A stretch of DNA of 64,000 nucleotides from Actinomycetota bacterium (GTDB lineage Bacteria > Actinomycetota > Actinomycetes > Streptosporangiales > Streptosporangiaceae). A model generated the notes under the pieces. The model did no database searches. It saw only the letters and a list, made by a program, of their open reading frames with translations, and was not told the DNA's origin. Shown here piece after piece: positions 19,846 to 29,216 of this stretch. The DNA lies in the NCBI GenBank assembly GCA_027313705.1, contig DAHVDE010000040.1, forward strand, positions 28,693 through 92,692. Reading direction: 5' to 3'. Made by a program: the position numbers and the translations under genes. The number at the start of each line of letters is the position of its first letter. Position 1 is the stretch's first letter.

Positions 19846-20763
19846 GTGTCAGTACCGACGACACCGGTATTCGCGACTTCGGAGGTTTATACCGGCACGA
19901 TAGGTCCCACCGGCCGGCCGCTTCCAGTGTTTCCTGAGCCGGAGCCGCTACAGCGGCACGGGCCCGCACGGGTGGTCGCTGTCTGCAATCAGAAGGGCGG
20001 CGTCGGGAAGACCACCACGACGATCAGCCTCGGAGCCGCGCTCGCCGAGGTCGGCAGGCGGGTGCTGCTAGTCGACTTCGACCCGCAGGGCGCGCTGAGC
20101 GTCGGACTCGGGTTCCAGCCGCATGAGCTGGAGGCGACGGTCTACAACGTGCTGATGGAGGCCAGCGTCACGGCGCAGGACGTGCTGTTCCCCACGAAGG
20201 TGGAGAACATGGATTTGCTGCCGAGCAACATCGACCTGTCAGGGGCTGAAGTCCAGCTAGTGCACGAGGTCGGGCGCGAGTTCGTACTCGGGCGAGTGCT
20301 CGCTCCGCTGCTTCCCGACTACGACATCGTCCTCATCGACTGCCAGCCGTCACTCGGCCTGCTCACGGTTAACGCGCTTGCCTGCGCGGACGGGGTGCTC
20401 GTGCCGCTCGAATGCGAGTACTTCGCCATGCGGGGCGTGGCGCTGCTGATGGAGACGATCGACAAGGTCTCCGCGAGGCTCAGCCCGAAGCTGACCATGG
20501 ACGGGCTGCTTGCGACCATGTACGACTCGCGTACGCTGCATACGCGGGAAGTTCTCGCGGGGGTCGTGGCGGGTTTCGGTGACAAGGTATTTCATACGGT
20601 TATCAACCGGACGGTGAGGTTCCCCGACGCATCTGTCGCCGGAGAGCCGATCACAGTCTTCGACCCTGGCTCGAGTGGCGCGGCTTCCTACCGGGAGCTT
20701 GCCAGGGAGGTGCTTGACCGGTGGCGCAGGACCGACCTCGCAGGTCAGGTCAGCGCCGGGTAA
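19846..20763 (+). CDS. ParA/Soj-family ATPase next to scpAB
   Basis: The 305-residue protein has a disordered 40-residue N-terminus and a ParA domain: deviant Walker A KGGVGKTTTT near 50-59, LVDFDPQGALSVGLG, and IVLIDCQPSLGLLTVNAL. ParA ATPases form ATP-dependent dimers on DNA and move cargo or partners. GTG 19846 has GGGGAGG (19831-19837) eight bases upstream. This is not the parAB pair near the origin (no parB here) but the ParA-like gene that precedes scpA in many actinobacteria. A small ribbon-helix-helix-like gene follows and may be its partner. Confidence 0.88.
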   Translation: MSVPTTPVFATSEVYTGTIGPTGRPLPVFPEPEPLQRHGPARVVAVCNQKGGVGKTTTTISLGAALAEVGRRVLLVDFDPQGALSVGLGFQPHELEATVYNVLMEASVTAQDVLFPTKVENMDLLPSNIDLSGAEVQLVHEVGREFVLGRVLAPLLPDYDIVLIDCQPSLGLLTVNALACADGVLVPLECEYFAMRGVALLMETIDKVSARLSPKLTMDGLLATMYDSRTLHTREVLAGVVAGFGDKVFHTVINRTVRFPDASVAGEPITVFDPGSSGAASYRELAREVLDRWRRTDLAGQVSAG

Positions 20764-20817
20764 AAGTTCCTGGCATCGAGGAACTGCTCCGCCCGGCTCC
20801 CGCCAGCCCGGTCGCAG

Positions 20818-21060
20818 GTGGCGATCTCGAGAGGAATCCGCGCCAGGCCAGCGGCCGGGAGGGTCACACTCATAATTACCGTATATTTGTCGAGTGCCGA
20901 ATTGTTCGAGATTGAGCAGGCCAAGCTTATTTTGCGACGGTATGGCATATCGGCCGACCGGGGTCGCATTGCCAGGGAGGCGCTCGCGGTGCTGCTCGCT
21001 GACCTGGAAGCCGACGGTGAAGAGAGCCTGATGGTACGCCGGCTACGTGAGGAACATTGA
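20818..21060 (+). CDS. Small ribbon-helix-helix-like protein between parA and scpA
   Basis: Up to 80 residues. After a weak N-terminus the pattern is a beta strand (LIITVYLS), a helix (AELFEIEQAKLILRRYG) and a second helix (DRGRIAREALAVLLADLE), the order of Arc/CopG ribbon-helix-helix DNA-binding dimers. I do not know a named function. The start is uncertain: GTG 20818 has no ribosome site, while a strong GGGAGGG at 20857-20863 points to an initiation near 20872-20887, where only ATA, ATT or TTG 20887 are available. Its stop overlaps the scpA start region, so it is translated with scpA. A small gene seems to stand at this place in Streptomyces as well. Confidence 0.7.
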   Translation: MAISRGIRARPAAGRVTLIITVYLSSAELFEIEQAKLILRRYGISADRGRIAREALAVLLADLEADGEESLMVRRLREEH

Positions 21061-21929
21061 CAGCGATGCTGACGGACGGCCCCGGCGACGCTCAGGCGGC
21101 CAAGCCGCGCAAGAGCCATCAGGCCGGGGCGTCCGAGCCGCCAGCGGGCGGCAGGAAAGCCCCTGGCGGTTTCGAGGTGCACCTCGACGTCTTCGAAGGC
21201 CCCTTTGACCTGCTGCTCGGGCTGATCGGCAAGCACAAGCTGGATATCACCGAGATCGCGCTTTCTGCCGTGACCGATGAGTTCATCAGCTACATCAGCG
21301 CGCTCGCCGATCAGTGGGACCTGGACCAGGCCAGTTACTTCCTGGTCGTGGCCGCGACGTTGCTCGACCTGAAGGCAGCCAGGCTGCTGCCGTCGGGCGA
21401 GGTCGACGACGAGGAAGACCTGGCGATGCTCGAGGCCAGGGACCTGTTGTTCGCCCGCCTGCTCCAGTACCGCGCCTATAAGGAAGTCGCCGCGGTATTT
21501 TCCGGTCAGTTCGCGGCGCAAAGCCGCAGGTTCCCTCGCCGGGTGCCGATGGAGCCCAGATTCGCCGAACTGCTTCCCGAGGTGCTGCTCGGGCTAGGAC
21601 CTGAGCAGCTCGCCGCGATCGCGGCCAGGGCGCTCGCGCCGAAGCGGCCGCCGGTGGTGTCCACCGCGCACCTGCACTCGCCCCGCACGACGGTGCGGGA
21701 ACAGGCGGGCATCCTGGCGGCCAGGCTGCGCGAACTTGGCCGGGCTTCATTCCGCGCGCTCTCCGCTGACTGCGAGGATACCTACGAGGTCGTGGCGAGG
21801 TTCCTGGCGGTGCTTGAGCTCTACAGGGAAAGGCGCGTGGCTTTCGAGCAGCTCGCGCCGCTTGGTGATTTGTACATCAGCTGGGTCGCCAGCGATGATG
21901 CCACGATGACCGACTTCGACGAGACATGA
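21057..21929 (+). CDS. scpA: Segregation and condensation protein A (kleisin)
   Basis: The 290-residue protein shows the ScpA N-terminal motif FEVHLDVFEGPFDLLLGLIGKHKLDITEIAL and a C-terminal winged-helix end (TYEVVARFLAVLELYRERRV). ScpA bridges the SMC heads and, with ScpB, forms the condensin-like complex. TTG 21057 overlaps the preceding stop; ATG 21066 is an alternative that lies 11 bases after GAGGAA (21049-21054) and may be the better start. The first 35 residues are low complexity either way. Confidence 0.92.
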   Translation: MTAMLTDGPGDAQAAKPRKSHQAGASEPPAGGRKAPGGFEVHLDVFEGPFDLLLGLIGKHKLDITEIALSAVTDEFISYISALADQWDLDQASYFLVVAATLLDLKAARLLPSGEVDDEEDLAMLEARDLLFARLLQYRAYKEVAAVFSGQFAAQSRRFPRRVPMEPRFAELLPEVLLGLGPEQLAAIAARALAPKRPPVVSTAHLHSPRTTVREQAGILAARLRELGRASFRALSADCEDTYEVVARFLAVLELYRERRVAFEQLAPLGDLYISWVASDDATMTDFDET

Positions 21930-21939
21930 ACGAGTAAGC

Positions 21940-22539
21940 ATGAACGAGCAACCCGAGTCCGCGCCTGCAGTGCTCTTCCCGCCCGCCGACCTGCCGGCCA
22001 GCCTTGAGGCGATCTTGCTTGTCGCCGACGAGCCCGTAGCGCCGACGGTGCTCGCGCAGGTGCTCGAGCTGCCCAGGGAAACGGTCATGACCGCGCTGAC
22101 GGAGCTCGCGGCCCAGTACACCGAGCAGGGTCGCGGCTTCGACCTGCGCGAGATCGCGGGCGGCTGGCGCTACTACACCAGAAGCGAGTACGCGCCGCTG
22201 GTGGAGAAGTTCGTGCGCGATGGCCAGGAGGTGCGGCTGACCCAGGCCGCGCTCGAGACGCTGGCGGTGGTCGCTTACCGGCAACCGGTCGGCCGTGCCC
22301 AGGTCTCCGCGGTCAGGGGCGTGAACTGCGACGGTGTCATGCGTACCCTGACCCTCCGCGGCCTGGTAGAAGAGGCAGGCACCGACGTGGAGACCGGCGC
22401 GATCCTGTTCCGCACCACCGCGTATTTCCTCGAGCGTCTCGGGCTGGCTGGCCTCGACCAGTTGCCCGATCTAGCGCCGTTCCTGCCTGACCAGCTAGAG
22501 GACGAACCAGAGGCAGGGCAGGGCCGTGCGCGATCGTAG
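21940..22539 (+). CDS. scpB: Segregation and condensation protein B
   Basis: The 199-residue protein has the two winged-helix domains of ScpB (LPASLEAILLVADEPV at the front; LTQAALETLAVVAYRQPVGRAQVSAVRGV in the second domain; RTTAYFLERLGL at the end). It dimerises and binds ScpA. It starts 10 bp after scpA and its 3' end overlaps rluB by 14 bp, so the three are one operon. Confidence 0.93.
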   Translation: MNEQPESAPAVLFPPADLPASLEAILLVADEPVAPTVLAQVLELPRETVMTALTELAAQYTEQGRGFDLREIAGGWRYYTRSEYAPLVEKFVRDGQEVRLTQAALETLAVVAYRQPVGRAQVSAVRGVNCDGVMRTLTLRGLVEEAGTDVETGAILFRTTAYFLERLGLAGLDQLPDLAPFLPDQLEDEPEAGQGRARS

Positions 22540-23368
22540 GGAAAGGTGGCAGGGCAGCGCGGGCTACTCGCCCGCTGGCCGCGACGAGGACGAAGACGAC
22601 TGGGGCGGCGAGCCTGGCGAACGCGACTCCCTGACTGACGTGCCTGGCGGAATCAGGCTGCAGAAGGTGCTCGCGGCCGTGGGGGTGGGCAGCAGGCGCA
22701 GTTGCGAAGACCTCATCGGTGCCGGCCGGGTCGAGGTGGACGGTGAGGTCGTGCGCAGGTTCGGGGCCAGGGTCGACCCGCAGACTCAGATCATCAGGGT
22801 GGACGGCAAGCGCATCCCGTCCAGGGCCGATCTGGTCTACCTGGCGCTCAACAAGCCCCCTGGTGTCTTGTCCACGATGTCCGATGATCGCGGCAGGCGG
22901 ACGATAGCCGACCTGGTCGGCGACAGGACCGAGCGGCTGTTCCACGTGGGCAGGCTCGATTACGACACCGAGGGCCTGATCTTGCTGATGAACGATGGCG
23001 AACTGGCCCATCGGCTCGCGCACCCCAGGTACGGGGTGCTCAAGACCTATCTCGCCGAGGTGCCTGGCCCGCTGCCCAGGGATCTTGGCAGGCGACTGAC
23101 AGCCGGGGTCGAGCTCGATGACGGTACTGTGGTAGCTGACCGGTTTCGCGTGGTAGACCAGGCTGGTTCGCGGGCACTTGTGGAGGTCACCTTGCACGAG
23201 GGCCGCAAGCACGTGGTGCGGCGGATGCTCGCGACGGCGGGGCATCCGGTCAGCCGCCTGGTCAGGACTCGCGTCGGGCCGGTCAGCCTGGGTTCGCTCC
23301 GCCCGGCGGCAACGCGGCGGCTGACGACGGCCGAAGTCGGGGAGCTTTACGCGGCCGTCGGCATGTAA
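22526..23368 (+). CDS. rluB: RsuA/RluB-family pseudouridine synthase
   Basis: The 280-residue protein has an acidic N-terminal tail, an S4 RNA-binding domain (IRLQKVLAAVGVGSRRSCEDLI; GRVEVDGEVV) and the catalytic domain with GRLDYDTEGLILLMNDGELA, where the Asp is the catalytic residue, and a KxY/KTYLAEV segment. It isomerises a uridine in 23S rRNA. GTG 22526 lies within the end of scpB. Its place after scpAB is standard in actinobacteria and firmicutes. Confidence 0.92.
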   Translation: MRDRRERWQGSAGYSPAGRDEDEDDWGGEPGERDSLTDVPGGIRLQKVLAAVGVGSRRSCEDLIGAGRVEVDGEVVRRFGARVDPQTQIIRVDGKRIPSRADLVYLALNKPPGVLSTMSDDRGRRTIADLVGDRTERLFHVGRLDYDTEGLILLMNDGELAHRLAHPRYGVLKTYLAEVPGPLPRDLGRRLTAGVELDDGTVVADRFRVVDQAGSRALVEVTLHEGRKHVVRRMLATAGHPVSRLVRTRVGPVSLGSLRPAATRRLTTAEVGELYAAVGM

Positions 23369-23407
23369 TCACCCGCGCCGCGAGCAAGGCCCGATGAAGG
23401 AGAGGTC

Positions 23408-23770
23408 GTGAAGGTCAGGGCAATCAGGGGTGCTGTGCAGGTCGAGGGCGAGGATCGCCAGCTGATACTCGACGGCACCGCCGAGCTGGTAACCGCGGTC
23501 ATGACCAGGAACAACCTGTCGACCGACGACGTCATCAGCGTCATCTTCTCGGCCACCCCCGATCTCAGCGCGGAATTCCCTGCCCTGGCCGCGCGCAAGC
23601 TGGGCTTCGAGGAAGTGCCGCTGCTTTGCTGCGGCGAGATCCCGGTACCTGGTGCCATGCCTCGTGTCGTCAGGCTGATGATGCACGTTGAGACCGACCT
23701 GCCCAGGTCAAAAATCCAGCATGTTTACCTGCACGGCGCGGCGGCGCTGCGCTTGGACATCGCCCAGTGA
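23408..23770 (+). CDS. aroH: Chorismate mutase, AroH class
   Basis: The 120-residue protein is a stand-alone AroH-type trimeric chorismate mutase. Residues matching the B. subtilis active site are present: Arg near 7 (AIRGA), Glu in CCGEIPV, Arg in VVRLMM, Tyr in HVYLHGA and the C-terminal Arg in LRLDI. It turns chorismate into prephenate. GTG 23408 has AAGGAGAG upstream. The GTGA overlap with tyrA couples it to the next enzyme of tyrosine synthesis. Confidence 0.94.
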   Translation: MKVRAIRGAVQVEGEDRQLILDGTAELVTAVMTRNNLSTDDVISVIFSATPDLSAEFPALAARKLGFEEVPLLCCGEIPVPGAMPRVVRLMMHVETDLPRSKIQHVYLHGAAALRLDIAQ

Positions 23771-24900
23771 CTGAGGGGACGGCGACCAGGCTGCTTGATG
23801 CGGTGCCTCCAATGACCGTGATCGTCGTCGGCACCGGCTTGATCGGCACGTCGGTGGCGCTGGCGCTGAAGGCTTGCGGCACCGAGGTCTGGCTGAGCGA
23901 TGCCGATCAGGGCAAGGCCAGGCTCGCCGCGGAACTCGGTGCCGGGCGGCTGCTGCCGCCGGCCGGGCCACCGTCAGGTCCCGCCGATATCGCGGTGTTC
24001 GCCGTGCCGCCCGCGATGGTGGCCGTTGCGCTGGCCGCAGCCCAGCGCAACGGCCTGGCGAGGTGTTTCACCGATGTTGCGAGCGTGAAGCAACTGCCAC
24101 TCAGCCAAGCGGCGGAGCTTGGCTGCGACCTGGCGACTTACGTGCCCGCGCACCCGATGTCCGGGCGTGAGCGTTCAGGTCCCGCGGCCGCCAGGGCTGA
24201 CCTGTTCGTCGGCCGCCCCTGGGTCCTCTGCCCGTCAGGGCAGACCTCGGCGGAATGCGTCGCCCTGGTGCGCGGCATGGTTGGCGCCTGCGGTGCCCAG
24301 GCCATCGAGATGACTGCAGGCGAGCACGATCAGTGCGTTGCCCTGGTATCGCACGTGCCGCACCTGGTGGCCGCCGCGATGGCGGCGCAATGCGCGGGCG
24401 CGCCCGGCCGGGCGCTTGCCCTGGCCGGCCAGGGACTGCTCGACGTCACCAGGATCGCGGCAGGCGACGTCGGCCTCTGGACCGAGATTCTGGCCGCGAA
24501 CGCCGTGCCTGTGCACGAGATTCTCCTGTCCGTCCAGGCTCAGCTCGGCGCGGCGGCGGATGTGCTTGCTGAAATCTCGGCTGGTCAGGAAGAGCCGGCG
24601 AAACGGCTGACGGCGATGCTCGAGACCGGCAGGGAAGGCGTGGCGGCCCTGCCTGGCAAGCGCGGCGGCCCTGCTCGGCACTATGCAGTTGTCCAGGTTG
24701 TCATCGGCGACCGGCCAGGCGAGCTGGCCAGGCTTTTCACGGCTGCGGGAGCCGCCGGTGTCAATATCGAAGACGTCAGGATCGAGCACTCGCCCGGCCT
24801 TCCGGCCGGCATTGCCGAGTTGTCGGTGCGGCCAGAGGCGGTGCCCGTACTGTCGGCCGCACTGGCCGCAGGTGGCTGGCCGGTAGCATCTCCAGCGTGA
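23767..24900 (+). CDS. tyrA: Prephenate dehydrogenase with C-terminal ACT domain
   Basis: The 377-residue protein has an NAD-binding motif (VIVVGTGLIGTSVALAL), the catalytic His region (PAHPMSGRERSGP) and a helical dimerisation domain. A C-terminal ACT domain (about 298-377, starting HYAVVQVVIGDRPGELARLF) is a likely site of tyrosine feedback. It takes the prephenate made by AroH to 4-hydroxyphenylpyruvate. Both ends overlap neighbours by four bases (GTGA), so aroH-tyrA-cmk-der are translated as a chain. Confidence 0.94.
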   Translation: MTEGTATRLLDAVPPMTVIVVGTGLIGTSVALALKACGTEVWLSDADQGKARLAAELGAGRLLPPAGPPSGPADIAVFAVPPAMVAVALAAAQRNGLARCFTDVASVKQLPLSQAAELGCDLATYVPAHPMSGRERSGPAAARADLFVGRPWVLCPSGQTSAECVALVRGMVGACGAQAIEMTAGEHDQCVALVSHVPHLVAAAMAAQCAGAPGRALALAGQGLLDVTRIAAGDVGLWTEILAANAVPVHEILLSVQAQLGAAADVLAEISAGQEEPAKRLTAMLETGREGVAALPGKRGGPARHYAVVQVVIGDRPGELARLFTAAGAAGVNIEDVRIEHSPGLPAGIAELSVRPEAVPVLSAALAAGGWPVASPA

Positions 24901-25634
24901 CAAATATCGCCCAAGCCGCCAGCCAGGGCTCTCAGGGAATCAGCGAGGCCGGCCGCTGGCCAGCAGGCGGGCTCGTGGTAGCCGTCGACGGCCCGTCAGG
25001 ATCGGGCAAGTCATCCGCCGCGCGCGGCGCCGCGACCGAGCTAGGCCTGCGCTACCTCGATACCGGCGCGATGTACCGTGCGGTGACCTGGTGGATGCTT
25101 GAGCACGACGTCGACCTGTCCGATACGGATGCCGTGGCAAGCGCTGGCCTGCTGCTGCCGGTCGAACTGAGCACCGACCCGGCCGCCGCGGTCACGGTTG
25201 TCGACGGCACGGACGTGACCGCGGCAATCAGGGACCGCAGGGTTTCCAACGCGGTCAGCGCGGTCGCGGCGATTCCCCGTATCCGCGGCCACCTCATCAG
25301 CTTGCAGCAAGACATCATCGCCCGTGCGGCGGCGACGGCCGGCGGCATCGTCGCGGAAGGCAGGGACATCGGCACGGTCGTCGCACCGGGCGCCGCAGTC
25401 AAGGTGTTCCTCACCGCGAGCGAGCAGGCGCGAGCCGAGCGCCGGTCCGCAGAGCTAGCCGCCGACCCAGGGCCCGATCTCACCAGGCGGGAGCAGTCAA
25501 GGCGCGACCGGCTCGACGCGCCCCAGACGCAACGGGCGGCGGACGCGGTGGAAATCGACGCCACCGATCTCACCCTGGCCCAGGTCATCGACCTGATCGT
25601 CGGCCTGGCTCAAGCGAAGCGAGTGCGACCATGA
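24897..25634 (+). CDS. cmk: Cytidylate kinase
   Basis: The 245-residue protein has the P-loop [28 protein letters not shown] and [11 protein letters not shown], the CMP-binding motifs of Cmk, and the lid [11 protein letters not shown]. It phosphorylates CMP and dCMP. GTG 24897 overlaps the tyrA stop and the 3' end overlaps der (ATGA). Confidence 0.95.
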   Translation: MTNIAQAASQGSQGISEAGRWPAGGLVVAVDGPSGSGKSSAARGAATELGLRYLDTGAMYRAVTWWMLEHDVDLSDTDAVASAGLLLPVELSTDPAAAVTVVDGTDVTAAIRDRRVSNAVSAVAAIPRIRGHLISLQQDIIARAAATAGGIVAEGRDIGTVVAPGAAVKVFLTASEQARAERRSAELAADPGPDLTRREQSRRDRLDAPQTQRAADAVEIDATDLTLAQVIDLIVGLAQAKRVRP

Positions 25635-27004
25635 TCGAAGAACCGATCGAGCTTGACAGCGAGGTCGCCACGCCGGTGCTCGCGGTGGTCGGGCGGCCGA
25701 ATGTCGGCAAGTCGACTCTGGTCAACCGGATACTCGGCAGTCGCCAGGCGGTGGTTGAGGACACGCCAGGCGTGACCAGGGATCGCGTCACATACGACGC
25801 GAACTGGCGTGGCCGGGCGTTCACGATCGTGGACACCGGTGGCTGGGAGCCCGCCGTCGAGGGCTCAGGCGAGCTGGCTGCCAAGGTGGCGGCGCAGGCG
25901 CGGGTGGCGGTAGCCGCGGCGGATGCCGTGCTGTTCGTCACCGACGCGGTCGTCGGCGTCACCGACGCGGACGAGGCCGTCGCCGCCGTGCTGCGCCGGA
26001 CGAATAAGCCGGTCGTGCTCGCCGCCAACAAGGTCGACGATGCGCCAGCCGAACTCGGCGCGCATGCCCTCTGGGCGCTCGGCCTCGGCGAACCCTTCCC
26101 GGTGAGCGCACTGCACGGGCGGGGGAGCGGCGACCTGCTCGACGTGATACTCGACGCGCTGCCGCAGGCACCTGGGGAGCGTCTGGAAGCCCAGGCGGGC
26201 CCTAGGCGGGTAGCGCTCATCGGACGGCCGAATGTGGGCAAGTCGAGCCTGCTGAACAAGCTGGCCGGGCACGAGCGCGTGCTGGTGGACGCGGCTGCGG
26301 GCACGACCCGTGACCCGGTTGACGAATTGATCGAGCTTGGCGGCAAGACGTGGCGCTTTGTCGACACGGCCGGAATCCGCCGCCGGGTCAACCATACTCA
26401 GGGAGCCGACTACTTCGCCGCCATCCGCACCGAGCGCGCGCTTGAGCGGGCCGAAGTCGCGGTGGTGCTCATCGACGCGAGCGAGCCGCTAACCGAACAG
26501 GACCTGAGAATTATCTCGATGGTGGCGGAGGCCGGGCGGGCGATGGTGATCGCCTTCAACAAGTGGGACCTCGTCGATGAGGATCGCAGGTACTACCTGG
26601 ACAGGGAGATCGACCGGCAGTTGCACAGTGCCAGGTGGGCGCAGCGAGTCAACCTTTCGGCCTCGACCGGCTGGCACGTGGAGCGGCTGGTCCCGGCGCT
26701 GGAGACGGCGCTGGCTAGCTGGGAGACGCGAGTTCCGACCAGCAGGCTGAACGGCTGGCTGAGCGCCCTGATCGCGGCGACTCCGCCGCCGGTGCGGGGC
26801 GGTAAGCAGCCCAAGATCATGTTCGCCACTCAGGCGGGCGTTCAGCCGCCGCACTTCGTGCTGTTTACCTCAGGTTTCCTGCAGGCGGGCTACCGGCGGT
26901 TCATCGAGCGCAGGCTGCGCGAGGAGTTCGGTTTCCATGGCACGCCGATCCATTTGTCCATGCGGATGCGCGAGAAGCGCGCCCGCTCAGCCAAGGCCGG
27001 TTGA
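25631..27004 (+). CDS. der: Ribosome biogenesis GTPase Der (EngA)
   Basis: The 457-residue protein has two tandem GTPase domains, each with its G1 motif ([15 protein letters not shown] near 18 and [16 protein letters not shown] near 197), DTGG/DTAG G3 motifs and NKVD/NKWD G4 motifs, then a C-terminal KH-like domain ([15 protein letters not shown]). It acts in 50S subunit maturation. It closes the parA-to-der gene string. Its last 18 bp overlap the 3' end of the opposite-strand gene. Confidence 0.96.
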   Translation: MIEEPIELDSEVATPVLAVVGRPNVGKSTLVNRILGSRQAVVEDTPGVTRDRVTYDANWRGRAFTIVDTGGWEPAVEGSGELAAKVAAQARVAVAAADAVLFVTDAVVGVTDADEAVAAVLRRTNKPVVLAANKVDDAPAELGAHALWALGLGEPFPVSALHGRGSGDLLDVILDALPQAPGERLEAQAGPRRVALIGRPNVGKSSLLNKLAGHERVLVDAAAGTTRDPVDELIELGGKTWRFVDTAGIRRRVNHTQGADYFAAIRTERALERAEVAVVLIDASEPLTEQDLRIISMVAEAGRAMVIAFNKWDLVDEDRRYYLDREIDRQLHSARWAQRVNLSASTGWHVERLVPALETALASWETRVPTSRLNGWLSALIAATPPPVRGGKQPKIMFATQAGVQPPHFVLFTSGFLQAGYRRFIERRLREEFGFHGTPIHLSMRMREKRARSAKAG

Positions 27005-27835
27005 TGACCAGCAGGACAGGTTGGCGTTGATGTACTCGTTGTCGGTGTAGGCGTTGCTGGTGGCGAGGTTCAGGTACCAGGAGCTTCCCGACAGCGTGAA
27101 GAACGCGCTGCCGACCGAGCCCTGCGTCACCGACGCGCTCTGCGGGTCCGCGGTTGACTGGATCACCTGGACGTAGGCCTGATCGCCGCTGTTCGCGTTG
27201 TTGTCGAGCGCGAACTGGAGGCTGATACTGCGGCAGCTTGTCTTGCGGGTGACCTCGACCTCCGTGGTGGTGTTGGTCCAGCCGGCCGGGGCGTCTTCGA
27301 TCAGGTACGTGAAGGCGTTGCTGCCGACTTGCACGGTTGCCGGGTCGCAGTTGTTTGTGTTGTAGACGATGATTGCCGGGTGCTGGTTTTGCGCATTGCA
27401 GAGGTCCGCGAGCGTCACCCGGCCGTAGGAGTAGAGCAGCTTGGCCTGCGAGAAGACGACGGTCCTGCCCTTCTTGTAGGCCTTGATCCGGTACCTGTAC
27501 CTGCCGAGCTGGACCTTGGGTGCCTTCGCCGTGCCGAAATGCCCGCGCAGCGCGGTGACGTCTCGCCATACCTGCGCGGTGCCGAAGGTTCGCTGCAGTT
27601 CCAGCTTGGTTCCCCAGGGCAGGTGTGCCGAGCTGTACCTGAGAACCGGCTTGGTGGAAGTCCTGATCCGGTTGAACTTGAAGGTGAAACTGACCTTCGG
27701 CCTCGCGTCGGCCATTCCCGCCGCCGGCCCGGACGCGGCCGCAGGCAGGGCCGCGCCCAGCACCAGCGCCGCCGCCGTGGCGCCGGCGAGTACCGCAGGA
27801 ACGGTCAGGTATCGACGTCGATGGAATCGCGACAT
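26987..27835 (-). CDS. Secreted protein of unknown function
   Basis: The 282-residue protein begins with a clear Sec signal ([20 protein letters not shown]..., hydrophobic core, AAASG cleavage area near 35). The mature part is rich in Thr, Ser, Asn and aromatic residues, with four cysteines (DLCNAQ, NNCDP, KTSCRS, LSCWSS) that could form disulphides, and beta-rich patterns such as [10 protein letters not shown] and [15 protein letters not shown] see no catalytic motif. AAAGGAGGA is five bases before the ATG. It lies 20 bp after the APH-like gene on the same strand and probably shares its transcript. Its stop overlaps the end of der by 18 bp, so both genes end inside each other. Confidence 0.75.
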   Translation of the reverse strand: MSRFHRRRYLTVPAVLAGATAAALVLGAALPAAASGPAAGMADARPKVSFTFKFNRIRTSTKPVLRYSSAHLPWGTKLELQRTFGTAQVWRDVTALRGHFGTAKAPKVQLGRYRYRIKAYKKGRTVVFSQAKLLYSYGRVTLADLCNAQNQHPAIIVYNTNNCDPATVQVGSNAFTYLIEDAPAGWTNTTTEVEVTRKTSCRSISLQFALDNNANSGDQAYVQVIQSTADPQSASVTQGSVGSAFFTLSGSSWYLNLATSNAYTDNEYINANLSCWSSTGLG

Positions 27836-27855
27836 TCCGTCCTCCTTTAGCCTGA

Positions 27856-28890
27856 CTAATAAGGTGCAACTATAGGGCGTAACGTCCGCCGTATACTGCC
27901 CAGGCTTCCGGTGAGCTGGTCAAGCAGCCCGGTAAACAGCGCGAACGTCTTCTGGTCGTTGGCGTCGGTGCCGTGCGGCCCGCTGAAGCGGCAGGCGGCA
28001 AGTGCCAGGTCGGTCAGGTCCCACCGCAGCCGGAAGAACTCGAGCAGTTCTGGATCGGGTTTCCTGCCAGTGCGCCGCTGATAGGCCGCGAGTACCGATC
28101 CGTCACCAGGATCGAGGTTGCACAGGTCGCGTTCAGGCAGCGACAGCATGGTGGTGTCCCAGTCGATCAGCAGCCAGCCGCCAGGCGTGAGCATGGTGTT
28201 GCCAGGATGTGGCTCGCCGTGCGTGACGACGGTGGGCGAACCGGAGTACCTGGCTGCGACCAGGTCGTAGTGGCGCAGCCTTCGGCGCAGGCTCGGCGCG
28301 CGCGCCCTGAGCAGCTCTTCGGCAGGTTTGCTGTACGGGCCATGACGACTGTCTGCGGCCGGCCCGAGCATGGTTTCGAGCGCGTCCCGGCAGGCGATCG
28401 TCAGGTCGTCAGCCGGCGGGTGCCTGCGCGCTTCCCCTGGCGCCGAGTGACTCGCGGCGATGAATTCGGTGACCGCGAGCCGGTGCTCGGCCGACCCGAA
28501 CTCACCCCAGTGGTAGCTCTGGCCGGCGACGTGCGCGTAGACAGAGACTGCGAATCTACTGTCGCCGATCCGCCGCAGTGGAGCGCCGGACTGGGACCTG
28601 ACCGGCGCGTGCACGAAGCTCATCCCGAGCCCGGCCAGTTCGCAGGCTGTCAGCAGCGAGCGCTCAAGCCGGGCGTGCGCCAGGTCAAGCGGCTCGGAAG
28701 GTGACCAGCGCCTGGCGGACAATTCGTCAACGGTGACAAACCAGCGGGCGCTCGTGCCATCGGTGACGTCCCAATGATGGCTGCCCCAGCCGACCGCGAG
28801 GTAGCTCAGTGACCTGGTCCGCAGTCCCCAGCCTTCGACCAGCGCCGACGTCAGCATGCCGGGGTGAAGGTCGTCAGGCGGCGCGAGCAC
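27856..28890 (-). CDS. Aminoglycoside phosphotransferase (APH) family protein
   Basis: The 344-residue protein has the APH/choline kinase catalytic motif HGEPHPGNTML near 224-234 and the metal-binding motif LIDWDT near 241-246. The catalytic Asp of the usual HGD is Glu here, a change also seen in active family members. N-lobe motifs are weak. The substrate is unknown; spectinomycin-type or other small-molecule kinases are the closest by length. The start is GTG 28890, with a -10-like TAGTTT at 28902-28897 on this strand six bases upstream and no ribosome site, so the mRNA looks leaderless. Confidence 0.82.
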   Translation of the reverse strand: MLAPPDDLHPGMLTSALVEGWGLRTRSLSYLAVGWGSHHWDVTDGTSARWFVTVDELSARRWSPSEPLDLAHARLERSLLTACELAGLGMSFVHAPVRSQSGAPLRRIGDSRFAVSVYAHVAGQSYHWGEFGSAEHRLAVTEFIAASHSAPGEARRHPPADDLTIACRDALETMLGPAADSRHGPYSKPAEELLRARAPSLRRRLRHYDLVAARYSGSPTVVTHGEPHPGNTMLTPGGWLLIDWDTTMLSLPERDLCNLDPGDGSVLAAYQRRTGRKPDPELLEFFRLRWDLTDLALAACRFSGPHGTDANDQKTFALFTGLLDQLTGSLGSIRRTLRPIVAPY

Positions 28891-29170
28891 CGCACCAAAC
28901 TAAGCTCTAACCCGGCAGCAGGGCCACGGAATATCCGCGCAGCGACAGGCCGGCGAGGCAGGTGCGGCCGCGCGACCTTGATGTCAGGGCTGAGGGGCAC
29001 AATGGCGTCAGGCCCAAGGATCGGCGGCGCTGGGTTAATCGACACTGGAACTTGTCTTTTCTCAGTTTAATCGCTTACCGTCAGTCGTATTATTCTCCCA
29101 GGCTGATCGGTCAGGTTTCGCGATCGCGCAAACTTCGTTCCCTGGTCAGTTGATAGCGGCTCTGACCAGG

Positions 29171-29191
29171 GGAAATGCGTGATGCATTTCC
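29171..29191. promoter_or_regulatory. Inverted repeat, possible operator of the XRE regulator
   Basis: GGAAATGC (29171-29178), five bases, then GCATTTCC (29184-29191): a perfect eight-base palindromic pair 25 bp upstream of the -35 box of the next gene. It is a plausible site for the regulator itself. The remaining 28891-29170 of this 388-bp gap is AT-richer than its surroundings and holds no gene. Confidence 0.35.
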
Positions 29192-29216
29192 GTCAATTGA
29201 AATGGTCATTGCGGCC

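Noticed and set aside
19846..21060. Plasmid-type partition cassette acquired by transfer
   Set aside because: The ParA and small gene sit in a conserved chromosomal order with scpAB, and base composition matches the surroundings.
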